Shown here: in pieces, positions 1 through 7,533 of the stretch
How the letters are laid out: each line of letters begins with the position of its first letter
Numbering within the stretch: position 1 is the first letter of the stretch
NCBI RefSeq assembly: GCF_900177675.1
Contig: NZ_FXWM01000001.1
Coordinates: 4,349,001-4,413,000, forward strand
Source of the DNA: Bacillus sp. OV166
GTDB lineage: Bacteria > Bacillota > Bacilli > Bacillales > Cytobacillaceae
Direction of reading: 5' to 3'
Length of the DNA stretch: 64,000 bases
Position numbers and translations under genes: made by a program
Notes under the pieces: generated by a model
What the model saw: only the letters and a program-made list of their open reading frames with translations
What the model was told of the DNA's origin: nothing
Database searches by the model: none

Positions 1-746
1 AGGTATTGATAGACTTTATCTCCGTCAGCCCCTTCTTTTACTCCGCCAAGTGGTGCTCCTGGCGATATACGAAAACCAACTTTATCTGCACCAATCTCAT
101 CTACAACAGCCTTTGTAACTTCAATAGCAAAGCGTGCACGGTTTTCAACTGATCCACCATATTCATCTGTACGAATATTTGAATTTTCACCGATAAATTG
201 GTGAATTCAATAGCCATTTGCACCATGAATTTCAACTCCATCAGCTCCAGCTTCAATAGCCGAAGCCGCAGATTTTCTAAATTCGTAAATAACATCTTTT
301 ATTTGTTCTGTACTTAATTCCCTTGGTACAGGAATTTCCTTCATTCCATCTTCCGTTTAAATCTGCTCACCTGGAGCAACGGCTGAAGGTGCAACTGCTT
401 GACGATGATGAGGAGTGTTATTTGGGTGAGAAATCCTTCCTACATGCATTAATTGGATAAAAAGATAACCACCTTCTTGGTGGACCCGATCGGAAACTTT
501 TTTCCACCCTTGAATATGTGATTTGGTATAAATACCCGGCGTATTCAAGTAACCCTGACCATCTTCAGAGGGTTGAGTACCTTCACTAATAATTAGACCT
601 AGCGAAGCACGTTGCCCATAATATTCAGGACTTAAATCTGAAGGTGTTCCATCAGTTAATGCTCTACTTCGAGTCATTGGTGCCATTGCTAAACGATGAG
701 GTAATTTCATATTTCCAACTGTGAATTCTTTCCATAAATTCTTCAA
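1..746 (-). pseudogene. Old Yellow Enzyme (NemA-like alkene reductase), decayed and cut by window edge
   Basis: The N-terminus begins MKNLWKEFTVGNMKLPHRLA and carries APMTRSRA, EYYGQRASLGLIISEGT and QLMHVGRISH, all typical of FMN-dependent NAD(P)H:flavin oxidoreductases that reduce activated alkenes. The frame is interrupted by TAA at 357-359 and again by TGA at 207-209, inside GANGY*IHQFIGE where the family usually has Leu. Downstream of each stop the same frame goes on with family sequence (RTDEYGGSVENRARF), so there is no frameshift, only two nonsense codons. The 3' end lies outside the window. A decayed divergent LysR relic sits upstream. A sequencing artefact is unlikely with two independent stops. 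Confidence 0.85.
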
Positions 747-893
747 ATTACATGATCTCCTTATTTATTTAATTTTGGGTTTCATTGTAAGCTTTAATAA
801 TTTGCTCTATGATCTTAATTCACATTTTTCCCAAATAATAATGAATAGAAAAATGAGATAGCAGACTCTTTCATTCGAAAATTATTAACTCCT

Positions 894-1006
894 TTGCTAT
901 TTATTCTAGCGCGATTTTCACATATAGCAAATACTTATATCTAATATCAAGATATGCCTAGTAGGCATTTCTGAAACATATAGACTAAAACATTAACGGT
1001 GCATAT
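894..1006 (+). promoter_or_regulatory. Promoter/operator of the LysR relic, first copy of a duplicated region
   Basis: This stretch aligns base by base, with many substitutions, to 2771-2891 in front of the intact lysR gene. It holds the interrupted palindrome ATATC-N9-GATAT at about 937-955, the size expected of a LysR-type binding site. It lies between the broken oxidoreductase gene on the minus strand and the LysR relic on the plus strand, the usual place for a LysR operator controlling a divergent target gene. Confidence 0.5.
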
Positions 1007-1096
1007 ATGGAATATAGTGTTTTACAATATTTCTTCCTCTTGAAAGAGAAGGTAGCATTACGGCTGCTACTGAATTTTTTGCATGTTACAGGTATA
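1007..1096 (+). pseudogene. Relic of the 5' end of a LysR regulator gene
   Basis: About 90 bp match the first codons of the intact lysR gene at 2892. Reading starts M-E-Y-S-V-L-Q-Y-F, against M-E-L-R-V-L-R-Y-F in the intact gene. One T has been lost from a run near 1030, and the similarity (AGAGAAGG-AGCATTAC, TTTTTTGCATGT-ACAG) then continues in another frame. Similarity ends about 1096 and the rest of the gene is gone. It is divergent from the dead oxidoreductase gene, so a whole regulator-target pair seems to have decayed together. Confidence 0.7.
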
Positions 1097-1107
1097 AGGG
1101 AAAAATG

Positions 1108-1148
1108 GTATTAATAAGAAATCCCGCTTGAAATAGATTAAGCGGGAT
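1108..1148 (-). terminator. Rho-independent terminator after the DUF4405 gene
   Basis: A perfect 9-bp stem (ATCCCGCTT at 1121-1129, AAGCGGGAT at 1140-1148) with a 10-nt loop is followed on the minus strand by a T-rich stretch. It lies 31 bp past the DUF4405 stop. Confidence 0.7.
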
Positions 1149-1178
1149 CGTACTTGCCCTTTCACTTTTAAAGTTATT

Positions 1179-1733
1179 TCAGCTTTTTTGAACTACTTTT
1201 TTATCCTGCCTCTGAATAAATTTCAAAGCATAGTGTGTCCCGTAGGCAACAATTAATACCGACAGAATACGCAACGCAATGGTCCGAATACGACTAGTAC
1301 CGGTTATTCCCGTCATACTCCGCACTGAATAGAGAATCATCCCCCAAGAAAACCCTATATGGACTGCCATAATGATAAAACCCCAATATGCTGTCTGAAC
1401 ATGTATTTGTCGTAGCATCATGTCGTTATTTATGGGAATAAAGGGAAATAAGTCACTGGAAATCATCACAGCACTCATCATCATCAAACACATAGTTACA
1501 AGAAAAAGTAGATTGATTGCTATTTGTATAATGCGCCTTAAATGATATTTCCCTTTAAAAATCGCTTTATACCAACGTCGATTTAAAAAGTTATGGACGA
1601 TAAATAATAAAAGTACCACAACTCCAATGACTTCGTGGACCATGTTTCCAGTAATATAGTAAGCCATTGCTATTAACATAAGAAATGTCATCGCAAGGTC
1701 ATTAACAAGCCTGAATAACATCTTTGGATTCAA
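1179..1733 (-). CDS. DUF4405-type membrane protein, probable b-type cytochrome
   Basis: A 184-aa protein with about five hydrophobic segments (roughly residues 9-29, 34-50, 68-92, 112-132 and 150-168). Four histidines lie in two pairs, H33/H47 and H111/H125, each 14 residues apart in or at the ends of predicted helices. That is the bis-histidine pattern expected for two b-type hemes in cytochrome b561/ferric-reductase-like proteins. The family function is not settled. It follows a heme lipoprotein gene by 85 bp on the same strand, so the two probably form a membrane redox pair. No quinone-binding or dehydrogenase partner is visible. Confidence 0.75.
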   Translation of the reverse strand: MNPKMLFRLVNDLAMTFLMLIAMAYYITGNMVHEVIGVVVLLLFIVHNFLNRRWYKAIFKGKYHLRRIIQIAINLLFLVTMCLMMMSAVMISSDLFPFIPINNDMMLRQIHVQTAYWGFIIMAVHIGFSWGMILYSVRSMTGITGTSRIRTIALRILSVLIVAYGTHYALKFIQRQDKKVVQKS

Positions 1734-1818
1734 AGTATTTTCCTCTTTCTATTTGATTTATTATTGAATTGTGTTTCCATAGTAGACATGCAAATACCTT
1801 ATAATGGCAACACATCCA

Positions 1819-2583
1819 TTAGCTTTCAAATTGCTGTAAATACATCTTTAAAAGAACTTCCTGAATGATTTTTGCTTTATCATTACCATCTATTGCATTA
1901 CTTTCGTCTTTATTTACATCCTTAGAAACATTCGTTTGGGCAGATATCTCACTTACCTTCCAGTGGTCAGTAGTGATATCTGCGATTGAAGTTTCTGTAT
2001 TACTGTTCTTTGATTGTGAAATCTCTTCCAAATCAAACTCTTTCATTTGTTCTAACGAATTCATATATTGATCCCTTTCCTGATTTGCGTGGCAGGAATA
2101 GCATCGTCCAATAGCTGGTCCACCAATACCATCTTCCATCACTTCTTTGTCAGGAGTAAATGCTTGGAACTCCCATTCCCCAGTACGCTCATCGGGCGAG
2201 TACCGGGAACCCCAGCCGGTACGCTTTTCCATCACTAAATAATGCTCGATCTCTCCATCTCGAAATCCTTCGAGAGTGATAACGGTGCCGCTCGGAAGCT
2301 CCTCTCCGTTCTGCACTGCTTCAATTGCTTCCCTACTATTTACATAGATGTTTTCATGAATATCTCCTCGATCGTAAGTTGCAAAAACGACACCCTTTTC
2401 AAGGTCTTTAGGTAATTTAACAAGGTTAGCCCCAGACCCAATCTCAGTGTATTCCCCAGACTTAGCCCCAGAGGAATTCTCTTCTTGTTGAGAAATGACC
2501 TCTATATCAGTATCATTGTTGTTGCAAGCAGTAAGTGTGAGGGCTACCAGCAATGCAACAGATTGAATTATTGATTTTTTCAT
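1819..2583 (-). CDS. Cytochrome P460-like c-type heme lipoprotein
   Basis: I place the start at MKKSIIQSV because GGAGGAG lies about 10 nt upstream; an in-frame ATG 24 nt earlier overlaps that ribosome binding site. The 254-aa product has a lipoprotein signal peptide with Cys20 as the lipidated residue (LTLTAC), a cytochrome P460-like domain (about 55-165) and a heme-binding CYSCH motif at 161-165. A hydrophilic tail with few recognisable features follows. It should sit on the outer face of the membrane. It is upstream of the DUF4405 b-heme protein and divergent from lysR, suggesting an electron-transfer or detoxification pair under LysR control. The substrate is unknown. Confidence 0.8.
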   Translation of the reverse strand: MKKSIIQSVALLVALTLTACNNNDTDIEVISQQEENSSGAKSGEYTEIGSGANLVKLPKDLEKGVVFATYDRGDIHENIYVNSREAIEAVQNGEELPSGTVITLEGFRDGEIEHYLVMEKRTGWGSRYSPDERTGEWEFQAFTPDKEVMEDGIGGPAIGRCYSCHANQERDQYMNSLEQMKEFDLEEISQSKNSNTETSIADITTDHWKVSEISAQTNVSKDVNKDESNAIDGNDKAKIIQEVLLKMYLQQFES

Positions 2584-2770
2584 CCTTTTTTCTCCTCCAA
2601 GTTTCATATAATTTTCTTTTAAAATTCATTGTGACTGGGCTTCTTTCAATTAATACTCCAAGTTAAAAACTGTTCTCCTTAAGGAATTTAATATTTTACT
2701 GGGTTCTTCTCTACTCATTACATTCGTTAATAATGAGCTAAGATAACATCATATTACTGTTGTTTTCACC

Positions 2771-2891
2771 CTCTGTTATTTATTCTAGCTGTGCCTTTTG
2801 CACATAACAAATACCTATATCTTATATCAAGTTATGCTTGATGAGCATTTCTATAGCGGATATAATAAAACATAATGAAGGAGGAGTGTTT
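2771..2891 (+). promoter_or_regulatory. lysR promoter/operator, second copy of a duplicated region
   Basis: The sequence aligns with 894-1006. The shared blocks include TTATTCTAGC, ATATC-ATATCAAG-TATGC and GAGCATTTCT or GGCATTTCT. It ends with GGAGGAG, the ribosome binding site of lysR. It is also the only space for the divergent promoter of the P460 gene. Confidence 0.5.
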
Positions 2892-3800
2892 ATGGAATTA
2901 AGAGTTTTGCGCTATTTTCTTACTGTCGCAAGAGAAGGAAGCATTACAGGGGCTGCTGATTTTTTGCATGTGACACAGCCAACCTTATCAAGACAATTAA
3001 AAGACCTTGAACAAGAGTTAGGCAAAAAGCTATTTACTCGCAGTAGTCACAGTATTATTCTCACAGATGAAGGAATACTGTTGCGAAAGAGAGCAGAAGA
3101 AATCGTTGATATGGTAGCTAAATTAGAGACAGAATTTAGTTCCATGGAAGAAACAATAAGTGGTGATGTTTACATAGGTGGCGGGGAAACAGACGCCATG
3201 AGACAGATTTCACAAGTAGTAAAAGATTTACAGTTACGTTATCCAAATATACGGTATCACCTCTACAGCGGAAACGAAGAAGATGTGACTGAACGGCTTG
3301 ACAAGGGATTGCTTGACTTTGGTATTTTAATTCAACCAGCTGATTTATCAAAATACAATTATATCGATATCCCAGCCAAAGATGTTTGGGGCGTTGTTAT
3401 GAGGAAAGACAGACCTCTTGCTTTCAAAGATACGATTCAAGCAGTGGATTTATTAAATGTTCCGGTAATCTGTTCACGACAAGCTATGAAACAGACATTT
3501 TCTAAAAATGAATTTGCGGATTGGTTTGGTGAAGATTTTGATAAATTAAACGTCGTGACTACCTACAATCTGGCATATAATGCTGGCATTATGGTTGATG
3601 AGGGCATTGGTTATGCAGTAGTCCTTGATAAAATAGTGAATACGTCTAGTGATAGTAACCTTTGTTTTAGACCGCTAGAGCCAAGACTTGAATCTGGCTT
3701 AAATATTGTGTGGAAAAAGCATCAGGTTTTTTCCGCCGCCGCTGAAATGTTTTTAAAAGAAACTCAGGAGAAATTTTCAGACTCTTTATCTGATGTATAG
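2892..3800 (+). CDS. LysR-family transcriptional regulator
   Basis: The start at MELRVLRYFLTVAREGS is supported by GGAGGAG 8 nt upstream; upstream in-frame ATGs lack such a site. The 302-aa product has the LysR winged helix-turn-helix at residues 1-60 (ITGAADFLHVTQPTLSRQLK) and a periplasmic-binding-protein-like effector domain from about 90 to 295. Its likely targets are its own gene and the divergent P460/DUF4405 pair. A relic of a paralogue lies at 1007-1096 beside the dead Old Yellow Enzyme gene. The inducer cannot be read from sequence. Confidence 0.9.
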   Translation: MELRVLRYFLTVAREGSITGAADFLHVTQPTLSRQLKDLEQELGKKLFTRSSHSIILTDEGILLRKRAEEIVDMVAKLETEFSSMEETISGDVYIGGGETDAMRQISQVVKDLQLRYPNIRYHLYSGNEEDVTERLDKGLLDFGILIQPADLSKYNYIDIPAKDVWGVVMRKDRPLAFKDTIQAVDLLNVPVICSRQAMKQTFSKNEFADWFGEDFDKLNVVTTYNLAYNAGIMVDEGIGYAVVLDKIVNTSSDSNLCFRPLEPRLESGLNIVWKKHQVFSAAAEMFLKETQEKFSDSLSDV

Positions 3801-3928
3801 AAAAAACTCGTAAACATATTAAGATTTATTTACTATATTCAATTCATCGAAGAAGCCACCAAAGGGTTACCTGTGAAGTGCATTCTTCTTATTATTTAAT
3901 TAAATAATAAGGTTTGTGAATATTTTCA

Positions 3929-4061
3929 CTTAAACTAAACTGCCACGTTTGTTTAAGTAGAATTCTTCACAAACTCACAAGTCGTTAGTTTAATAAGAAA
4001 ATGACATTACCTCATTGCTGAAGTAATGCCACAGTTAGTTTAGCAAGAAACCTAATGGTCT
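3929..4061 (+). repeat. Two-box palindromic repeat, copy a (two units)
   Basis: The box TTAAACTAA-(actgccacg)-TTTGTTTAAG at about 3930-3957 runs into a tail ATTCTTCACAA. A second unit follows with CGTTAGTTTAATAAG, a central hairpin built from TGACATTACCTCA / TGAAGTAATGCCA, and GTTAGTTTAGCAAG. It is one member of a family seen at about 13 places between 3.9 and 16.4 kb. Confidence 0.6.
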
Positions 4062-4074
4062 AAACTTGCATTCG

Positions 4075-4620
4075 TTATTCAATTGAATTAGCAATATCAA
4101 CTAATACTTCTGGTGTAACTTTGTTTGATACCTTTTTATCAACTCCGAGCATATATTGCCAATTATCTTTTTCAAAAACAAGAAAATTCATAACTTGATC
4201 GCCTATATAAATGGCTTTTTGACCATTTTCAAGTGTATAGACTTTTTGATTGCCTCTATCCTTAAAATTTATTTTATTTTTTAAGGGTCGAATATCAACT
4301 TTATAATTATTTTCTCGTGACTTTTCATTCACAAAATGTATTGATAGGAAATCATTTGTGTCATATTCTTTATCTTCATAAAATCTTCCGAATTGATGGG
4401 TGAAAGGAATAGAAGGCTTGATTTTTGGCAATTTTACATCTTTCTTAAAGTGATTTTCAAATTCCTTAACGGCTTCTTCAGCAGATTTATATCCAACTTG
4501 AGTGAACATTTCTTCAATAGAAGGAGGAGAATCGTTTGGATTTGCAAAGGCTATGTCATTAGTTGGTACAAAATAAGCAATACAGAGTATTAAACAAATA
4601 AAGTTAATTCTTTTATTCAA
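4075..4620 (-). CDS. Secreted protein of unknown function
   Basis: The 181-aa product begins with a Sec-type signal peptide (MNKRINFICLILCIAYFVPT, probable cleavage after AFA near residue 26). The mature part starts with an acidic helix-like segment (SIEEMFTQVGYKSAEEAVKE) and ends in a domain with alternating beta segments (VYTLENGQKAIYIG, NWQYMLGVD) that resembles DUF4367-type extracytoplasmic domains. That resemblance is weak. It stands alone between two repeat copies, with no operon partner. Probably exported to the cell surface. Confidence 0.65.
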   Translation of the reverse strand: MNKRINFICLILCIAYFVPTNDIAFANPNDSPPSIEEMFTQVGYKSAEEAVKEFENHFKKDVKLPKIKPSIPFTHQFGRFYEDKEYDTNDFLSIHFVNEKSRENNYKVDIRPLKNKINFKDRGNQKVYTLENGQKAIYIGDQVMNFLVFEKDNWQYMLGVDKKVSNKVTPEVLVDIANSIE

Positions 4621-4693
4621 TGTTCCACAACCCTTTTTATTCTTTTAATAAGTATTCTTCCACATTAATGTTGAGATTATTTATCGTGGTATA

Positions 4694-4727
4694 TTTAACT
4701 AACCTGCTCCGTTACTTCAATAAGATA
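4694..4727 (+). repeat. Two-box palindromic repeat, copy b (left box only)
   Basis: AACTAACCTGCTCCGTTACTTCAATAAGA matches the left box of the family. It overlaps the 3' end of the next minus-strand gene. No right box follows. Confidence 0.5.
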
Positions 4728-5044
4728 TATTGTTTTTCTTTAGTGTTGAACGTATTTCGTAACCGAAATTACTAGGGAAAATTTCAACAAAGCCAATTTT
4801 ACCTTCATTAACTTCGATTGTTCCTATATCTTCAAAATCAAACCCTTCAAGTTTATCCTCGTTTTCTAGATATTCATTAAGGTAAAATGAACCACAATCG
4901 GGGTCGCCACATTCACATAGTCCTTTTATTCGAAGATTATCAACTTGATTTGACAAGTCAATTCTGCATTTACCGATAAAAATAATCTTTAATTCTGTTT
5001 GCCAGGTGAGGTAAAACATCAATAAGCAACGGAAAATTCTCCAT
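4717..5044 (-). pseudogene. Small conserved protein of unknown function, frameshifted
   Basis: An ATG at 5044 with an AAAGGGG ribosome binding site starts MENFPLLIDVLPHLAN. After the AAC codon near 4996 one extra base shifts the frame, so this start runs into a stop after KDYFYR. The continuation ELKIIFIGKCRIDLSNQ, then LRIKGLCECGDPDCGSFYL, lies in the next frame down to 4717. The CxCGDxxC motif resembles small cytosolic Bacillus proteins of unknown function, and may bind metal. The open frame extends a little past the true start in the second frame, but that part is not homologous. It is either a real inactivating insertion or a one-base assembly error. Confidence 0.6.
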
Positions 5045-5096
5045 ATTATCAACCCCTTTTTGGGACACTTTTATGGCTATTTTAGCAGTTGTTCTT

Positions 5097-5187
5097 ATTT
5101 AACTAAACTGCCCCGTTAGCTCAACAAGAAAAATGACCGCCGACGCGATCTTTGCTGGAAATCATCTTTCACTCAAGCACCCGTTAG
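5097..5187 (+). repeat. Two-box palindromic repeat, copy c
   Basis: The left box (TTTAACTAAACTGCCCCGTT then AGCTCAACAAG), a middle starting GACCGCCGACG, and the right box core GCACCCGTTAG at 5177-5187 are present. The right box is cut exactly after CCGTTAG by the IS110 left-end relic. Confidence 0.65.
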
Positions 5188-5435
5188 CCATCCATGAAGC
5201 GCAAAAAATCATCGCTTCACCACAGAGAATGAAAATGGTTCAGGCAGTCTATACTGTTTTTATGCTGGCGAAGAAGGTCTTTGAACTATGGTGCCTTTGA
5301 GCCCATCCGTTAGTCTGACTCCAACGACCACGGTGTACCACCGACTGTCGCGCCCATTTAGGGGTAGCACTTATGGGAGATTAATCCTTTTTCTGGTTGT
5401 TGCGTCAGCTTTCCTGATTTTATTTTAAATAGAAA
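5188..5435 (+). mobile_element. Relic of an IS110 left end (non-coding, transposase lost)
   Basis: From CCATCCATGAAG to about 5435 this aligns with 11581-11836, the non-coding region in front of the intact IS110 transposase. Shared blocks include GAACTATGGTGCC, CCATCCGTTAGTCTGACTCC, AACGACCACGGTG and GATTAATCCT. The alignment is interrupted by more variable stretches, for example 5238-5280. The start coincides with the same point (CCGTTAG|CC) in a two-box repeat as in the intact element. No transposase follows; the sequence runs into AT-rich DNA before the gene ending at 5516. It is either a deletion derivative or a solo end retaining the guide-RNA region. Confidence 0.8.
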
Positions 5436-5515
5436 GGTATTACTATTTCGTTTTAAGTTGAGTAAAAAATATTTTTAAGTTTACTCATCCCAATACCATA
5501 TCAATTTACATTATC

Positions 5516-6163
5516 CTAAGGCTCTTCATAATTGACGACATAAATATTCCCTAATGAATAATCAAATGTAAGCTCCCAAGCTTGCGGTATCTTCAATCGT
5601 TTATATATAGAGATAATCACACTTCTTCTTTGTTTCTCAAGTTCCTGAAATTTAAGCAGGAATTTATCAAATTCCTGAACAGTAGAGACCGAAATACTGA
5701 TATGTTGAAGTGCAGCATCAAGTGCATCCACTTCCATTAAATGTTTGATTTCTTCCTCAGTTAATTTTCCCACTAATGTGCCGTCAATAGGTTTATTTTC
5801 ATTTACGTTTTTCATAGATTCTTCCCCTTTGTAATAAGAATTTTCAAAGCTTTCAGGTACGAAACTTTTTGCATTATAGAGAATCCCATCATGATTAGGC
5901 AATATATATGTATCTGACCTCCACTGTAAACCATATTGATTGTATAACGGTTCCCATACCGCATACCTCTTTTTTTCTAATTTTCCAGCTAACACTTCGA
6001 TGTGTTGAACTAACTCCTGACTTGGATTCACCAACATTTTTTGTAATTTTCTAAACCCGTTAATCTCTGCAGAGAAAGATTGATATAGTGGAAAAAAACG
6101 CTTATTTTCTTCTTTTGTTAACCGACAAACAATTGTTCCGTATTTCGGAATAAAACGGCTCAT
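5516..6163 (-). CDS. Protein of unknown function with an internal duplication
   Basis: The 215-aa product has two similar halves. Residues about 8-96 (GTIVCRLTKEENKRF ... YILPNHDGILYN) and about 128-210 (GTLVGKLTEEEIKHL ... FDYSLGNIYVVN) share a start GT-V-LT-EE, a helical middle and a closing strand pattern. There is no signal peptide or membrane segment, so it is probably cytosolic. I do not recognise the family. It lies between the IS110 relic and a repeat copy, in a run of unrelated single genes. Confidence 0.6.
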   Translation of the reverse strand: MSRFIPKYGTIVCRLTKEENKRFFPLYQSFSAEINGFRKLQKMLVNPSQELVQHIEVLAGKLEKKRYAVWEPLYNQYGLQWRSDTYILPNHDGILYNAKSFVPESFENSYYKGEESMKNVNENKPIDGTLVGKLTEEEIKHLMEVDALDAALQHISISVSTVQEFDKFLLKFQELEKQRRSVIISIYKRLKIPQAWELTFDYSLGNIYVVNYEEP

Positions 6164-6237
6164 CTATCCAACTCCTAGTAAAATTATATTAGCCTTTTTA
6201 ATTACCTCCCTGTTTTTTGTTGAAGATTTTATTATCA

Positions 6238-6318
6238 TTATTCTCGATAAAACTGAGGAATTATTCCAAATAATCCAAGTAAAAAAGGAATTAGGGGAAT
6301 TAAATTATAAGCATTCAT
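6238..6318 (-). CDS. Possible 26-aa hydrophobic peptide
   Basis: MNAYNLIPLIPFLLGLFGII followed by PQFYRE forms one hydrophobic segment with a charged end. AAGGT lies 9 nt upstream. It is too short to judge by coding bias and could be a chance frame or the remnant of a larger membrane protein. Confidence 0.2.
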   Translation of the reverse strand: MNAYNLIPLIPFLLGLFGIIPQFYRE

Positions 6319-6373
6319 TTGTAAGACCTTCTTTATCATTGGTGGGTTAATTCCATAATAAGAGAAAACATCT

Positions 6374-6470
6374 TCTTCAACTATCCTGCTTCGTTAGTGC
6401 AATAAGAAAAAGTGATAGCACGCAGCCATCCCAATCTTTAACTATTGCACCCGTTAGTTGAGGAAGGTTA
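6374..6470 (+). repeat. Two-box palindromic repeat, copy d
   Basis: The left box is TTCAACTATCCTGCTTCGTT followed by AGTGCAATAAG. The middle carries GCAGCCATCCCAATC. The right box is TTTAACTATTGCACCCGTTA then GTTGAGG. The copy is full length. Confidence 0.65.
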
Positions 6471-6475
6471 TTATT

Positions 6476-6781
6476 TTACATTGTTTTGTTTCGGTATGGA
6501 TTCAATACTGTATCGACCCACTTACGAAAAGTTTCATTGGCTTCCTCATTGCTTTTCACATTACCTAAAAATAAACCAATTTCATCATCGTAATAAAATT
6601 CCTTACCAGCATATAAGTCTTGTAATTTTCCATTATCAGAATCATTAAAGAATAAATCCATTGAACCATCTTGTCTTTCCCAAGCAATAGCCTCTATAAC
6701 AGGCGTAAACTCATTCTTCCAATTATCTACATGGAGATGATTCCCAGTGTAGTTTTCTTTATTAAAATACAAAGCATTCAT
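6476..6781 (-). CDS. Small acidic protein of unknown function
   Basis: I use the ATG giving MNALYFNKENYTG. The frame could begin three codons earlier at TTG, but that leaves the AAAGGGA ribosome binding site too close. The 101-aa product is acidic (IAWERQDGSMDLFFNDSDNG, EFYYDDEIGLFLG) and cytosolic in appearance. The family is not recognised; single-gene acidic proteins of this size are often contact-toxin immunity proteins, but nothing here shows that. It stands alone between repeat copies d and e. Confidence 0.6.
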   Translation of the reverse strand: MNALYFNKENYTGNHLHVDNWKNEFTPVIEAIAWERQDGSMDLFFNDSDNGKLQDLYAGKEFYYDDEIGLFLGNVKSNEEANETFRKWVDTVLNPYRNKTM

Positions 6782-6847
6782 TTGTCTCAATCCCTTTTAA
6801 AGTTTTTATATTAATAAAACGTTCACCAAATAAGTAGAGTTTCAATG

Positions 6848-6935
6848 GTTGTTCAACTATTCTGCCCGTTAGTGCTTTAAAAAAGGATTGCCGCAGCCAA
6901 CCCAATCTTTAACTCTTGCCCATAGTATAAGTAGC
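6848..6935 (+). repeat. Two-box palindromic repeat, copy e (right box degenerate)
   Basis: The left box TTCAACTATTCTGCCCGTTA is followed by a middle GCCGCAGCCAACCCAATC. The right box keeps TTTAACTCTTGCCC but has lost the CCGTTAG core. Confidence 0.5.
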
Positions 6936-6942
6936 TAGTTAT

Positions 6943-7359
6943 TTAATAAACACTAATAGCATTTATGGGGGCAGTAAGTTCGTCCCATTCATCATCAAAA
7001 TCATCTATATCTCGTAGTTCGAAGCATATTCCTATGTGATTAGGAAGAATATACACATCTAATTCTTCCTGCCATTCTCCAGCCTTATTCTCAACATCTA
7101 ATAGGGTACTTCCAATCCCAATCTCACCAAGGAATTTACCCTCAAATGGTTCCTGTACTCTAATTTGAAATACTTCTTGCTTATCATCAAGCCAAAACCA
7201 AATACAATCGGTTTTCACTACAAAACAACGACTCCTTTTTTCAATCTCAAATTTATCATTCAAGGCTGTCTTCAATTGTTTGAAAGTCCATCCCAAATGA
7301 AACGTCCCGATATTTTTCCCAGGTATTATTTCACCATTTTTTAATTTATCCATTTTCAT
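6943..7359 (-). CDS. Conserved protein of unknown function (138 aa)
   Basis: AAGGGG precedes the ATG by about 6 nt. The product contains NIGTFHLGWTFKQLKTAL, TDCIWFWLDD, IGEIGIGSTLLDVENKAG-like segments and DVYILPNHIGICFELRDIDD, a small alpha/beta protein with conserved Trp and acidic residues. The GIGSTLLDVE segment followed by a closing strand recalls a Bacillus family of unknown function. No signal peptide or membrane helix is present. It lies alone between repeats e and f. Confidence 0.65.
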   Translation of the reverse strand: MKMDKLKNGEIIPGKNIGTFHLGWTFKQLKTALNDKFEIEKRSRCFVVKTDCIWFWLDDKQEVFQIRVQEPFEGKFLGEIGIGSTLLDVENKAGEWQEELDVYILPNHIGICFELRDIDDFDDEWDELTAPINAISVY

Positions 7360-7411
7360 ATAAACCCCTTATGAAAAATACTGCTTAATTAGACTTTTCC
7401 TTATTATATTC

Positions 7412-7512
7412 GAACATCTTCTTCTACATATCCTGCCACGTTAGTTGAATAATAAAAAAGCCACCAAGAATGGCAGCTCTCTATTAAGCTCCTGCACCGG
7501 TTAGTAAAAAGC
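7412..7512 (+). repeat. Two-box palindromic repeat, copy f
   Basis: The left box CCTGCCACGTTAGTTGAATA is followed by a central hairpin (GCCACCAAGAATGGC) and the right box CCTGCACCGGTTAGT. The copy is full length with one inserted G in the right core. Confidence 0.6.
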
Positions 7513-7533
7513 TTTACCATTCTTGTTAATGGA

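Noticed and set aside
101..295. 64-aa minus-strand open frame
   Set aside because: It is out of frame with the Old Yellow Enzyme coding sequence that occupies the same strand and region.
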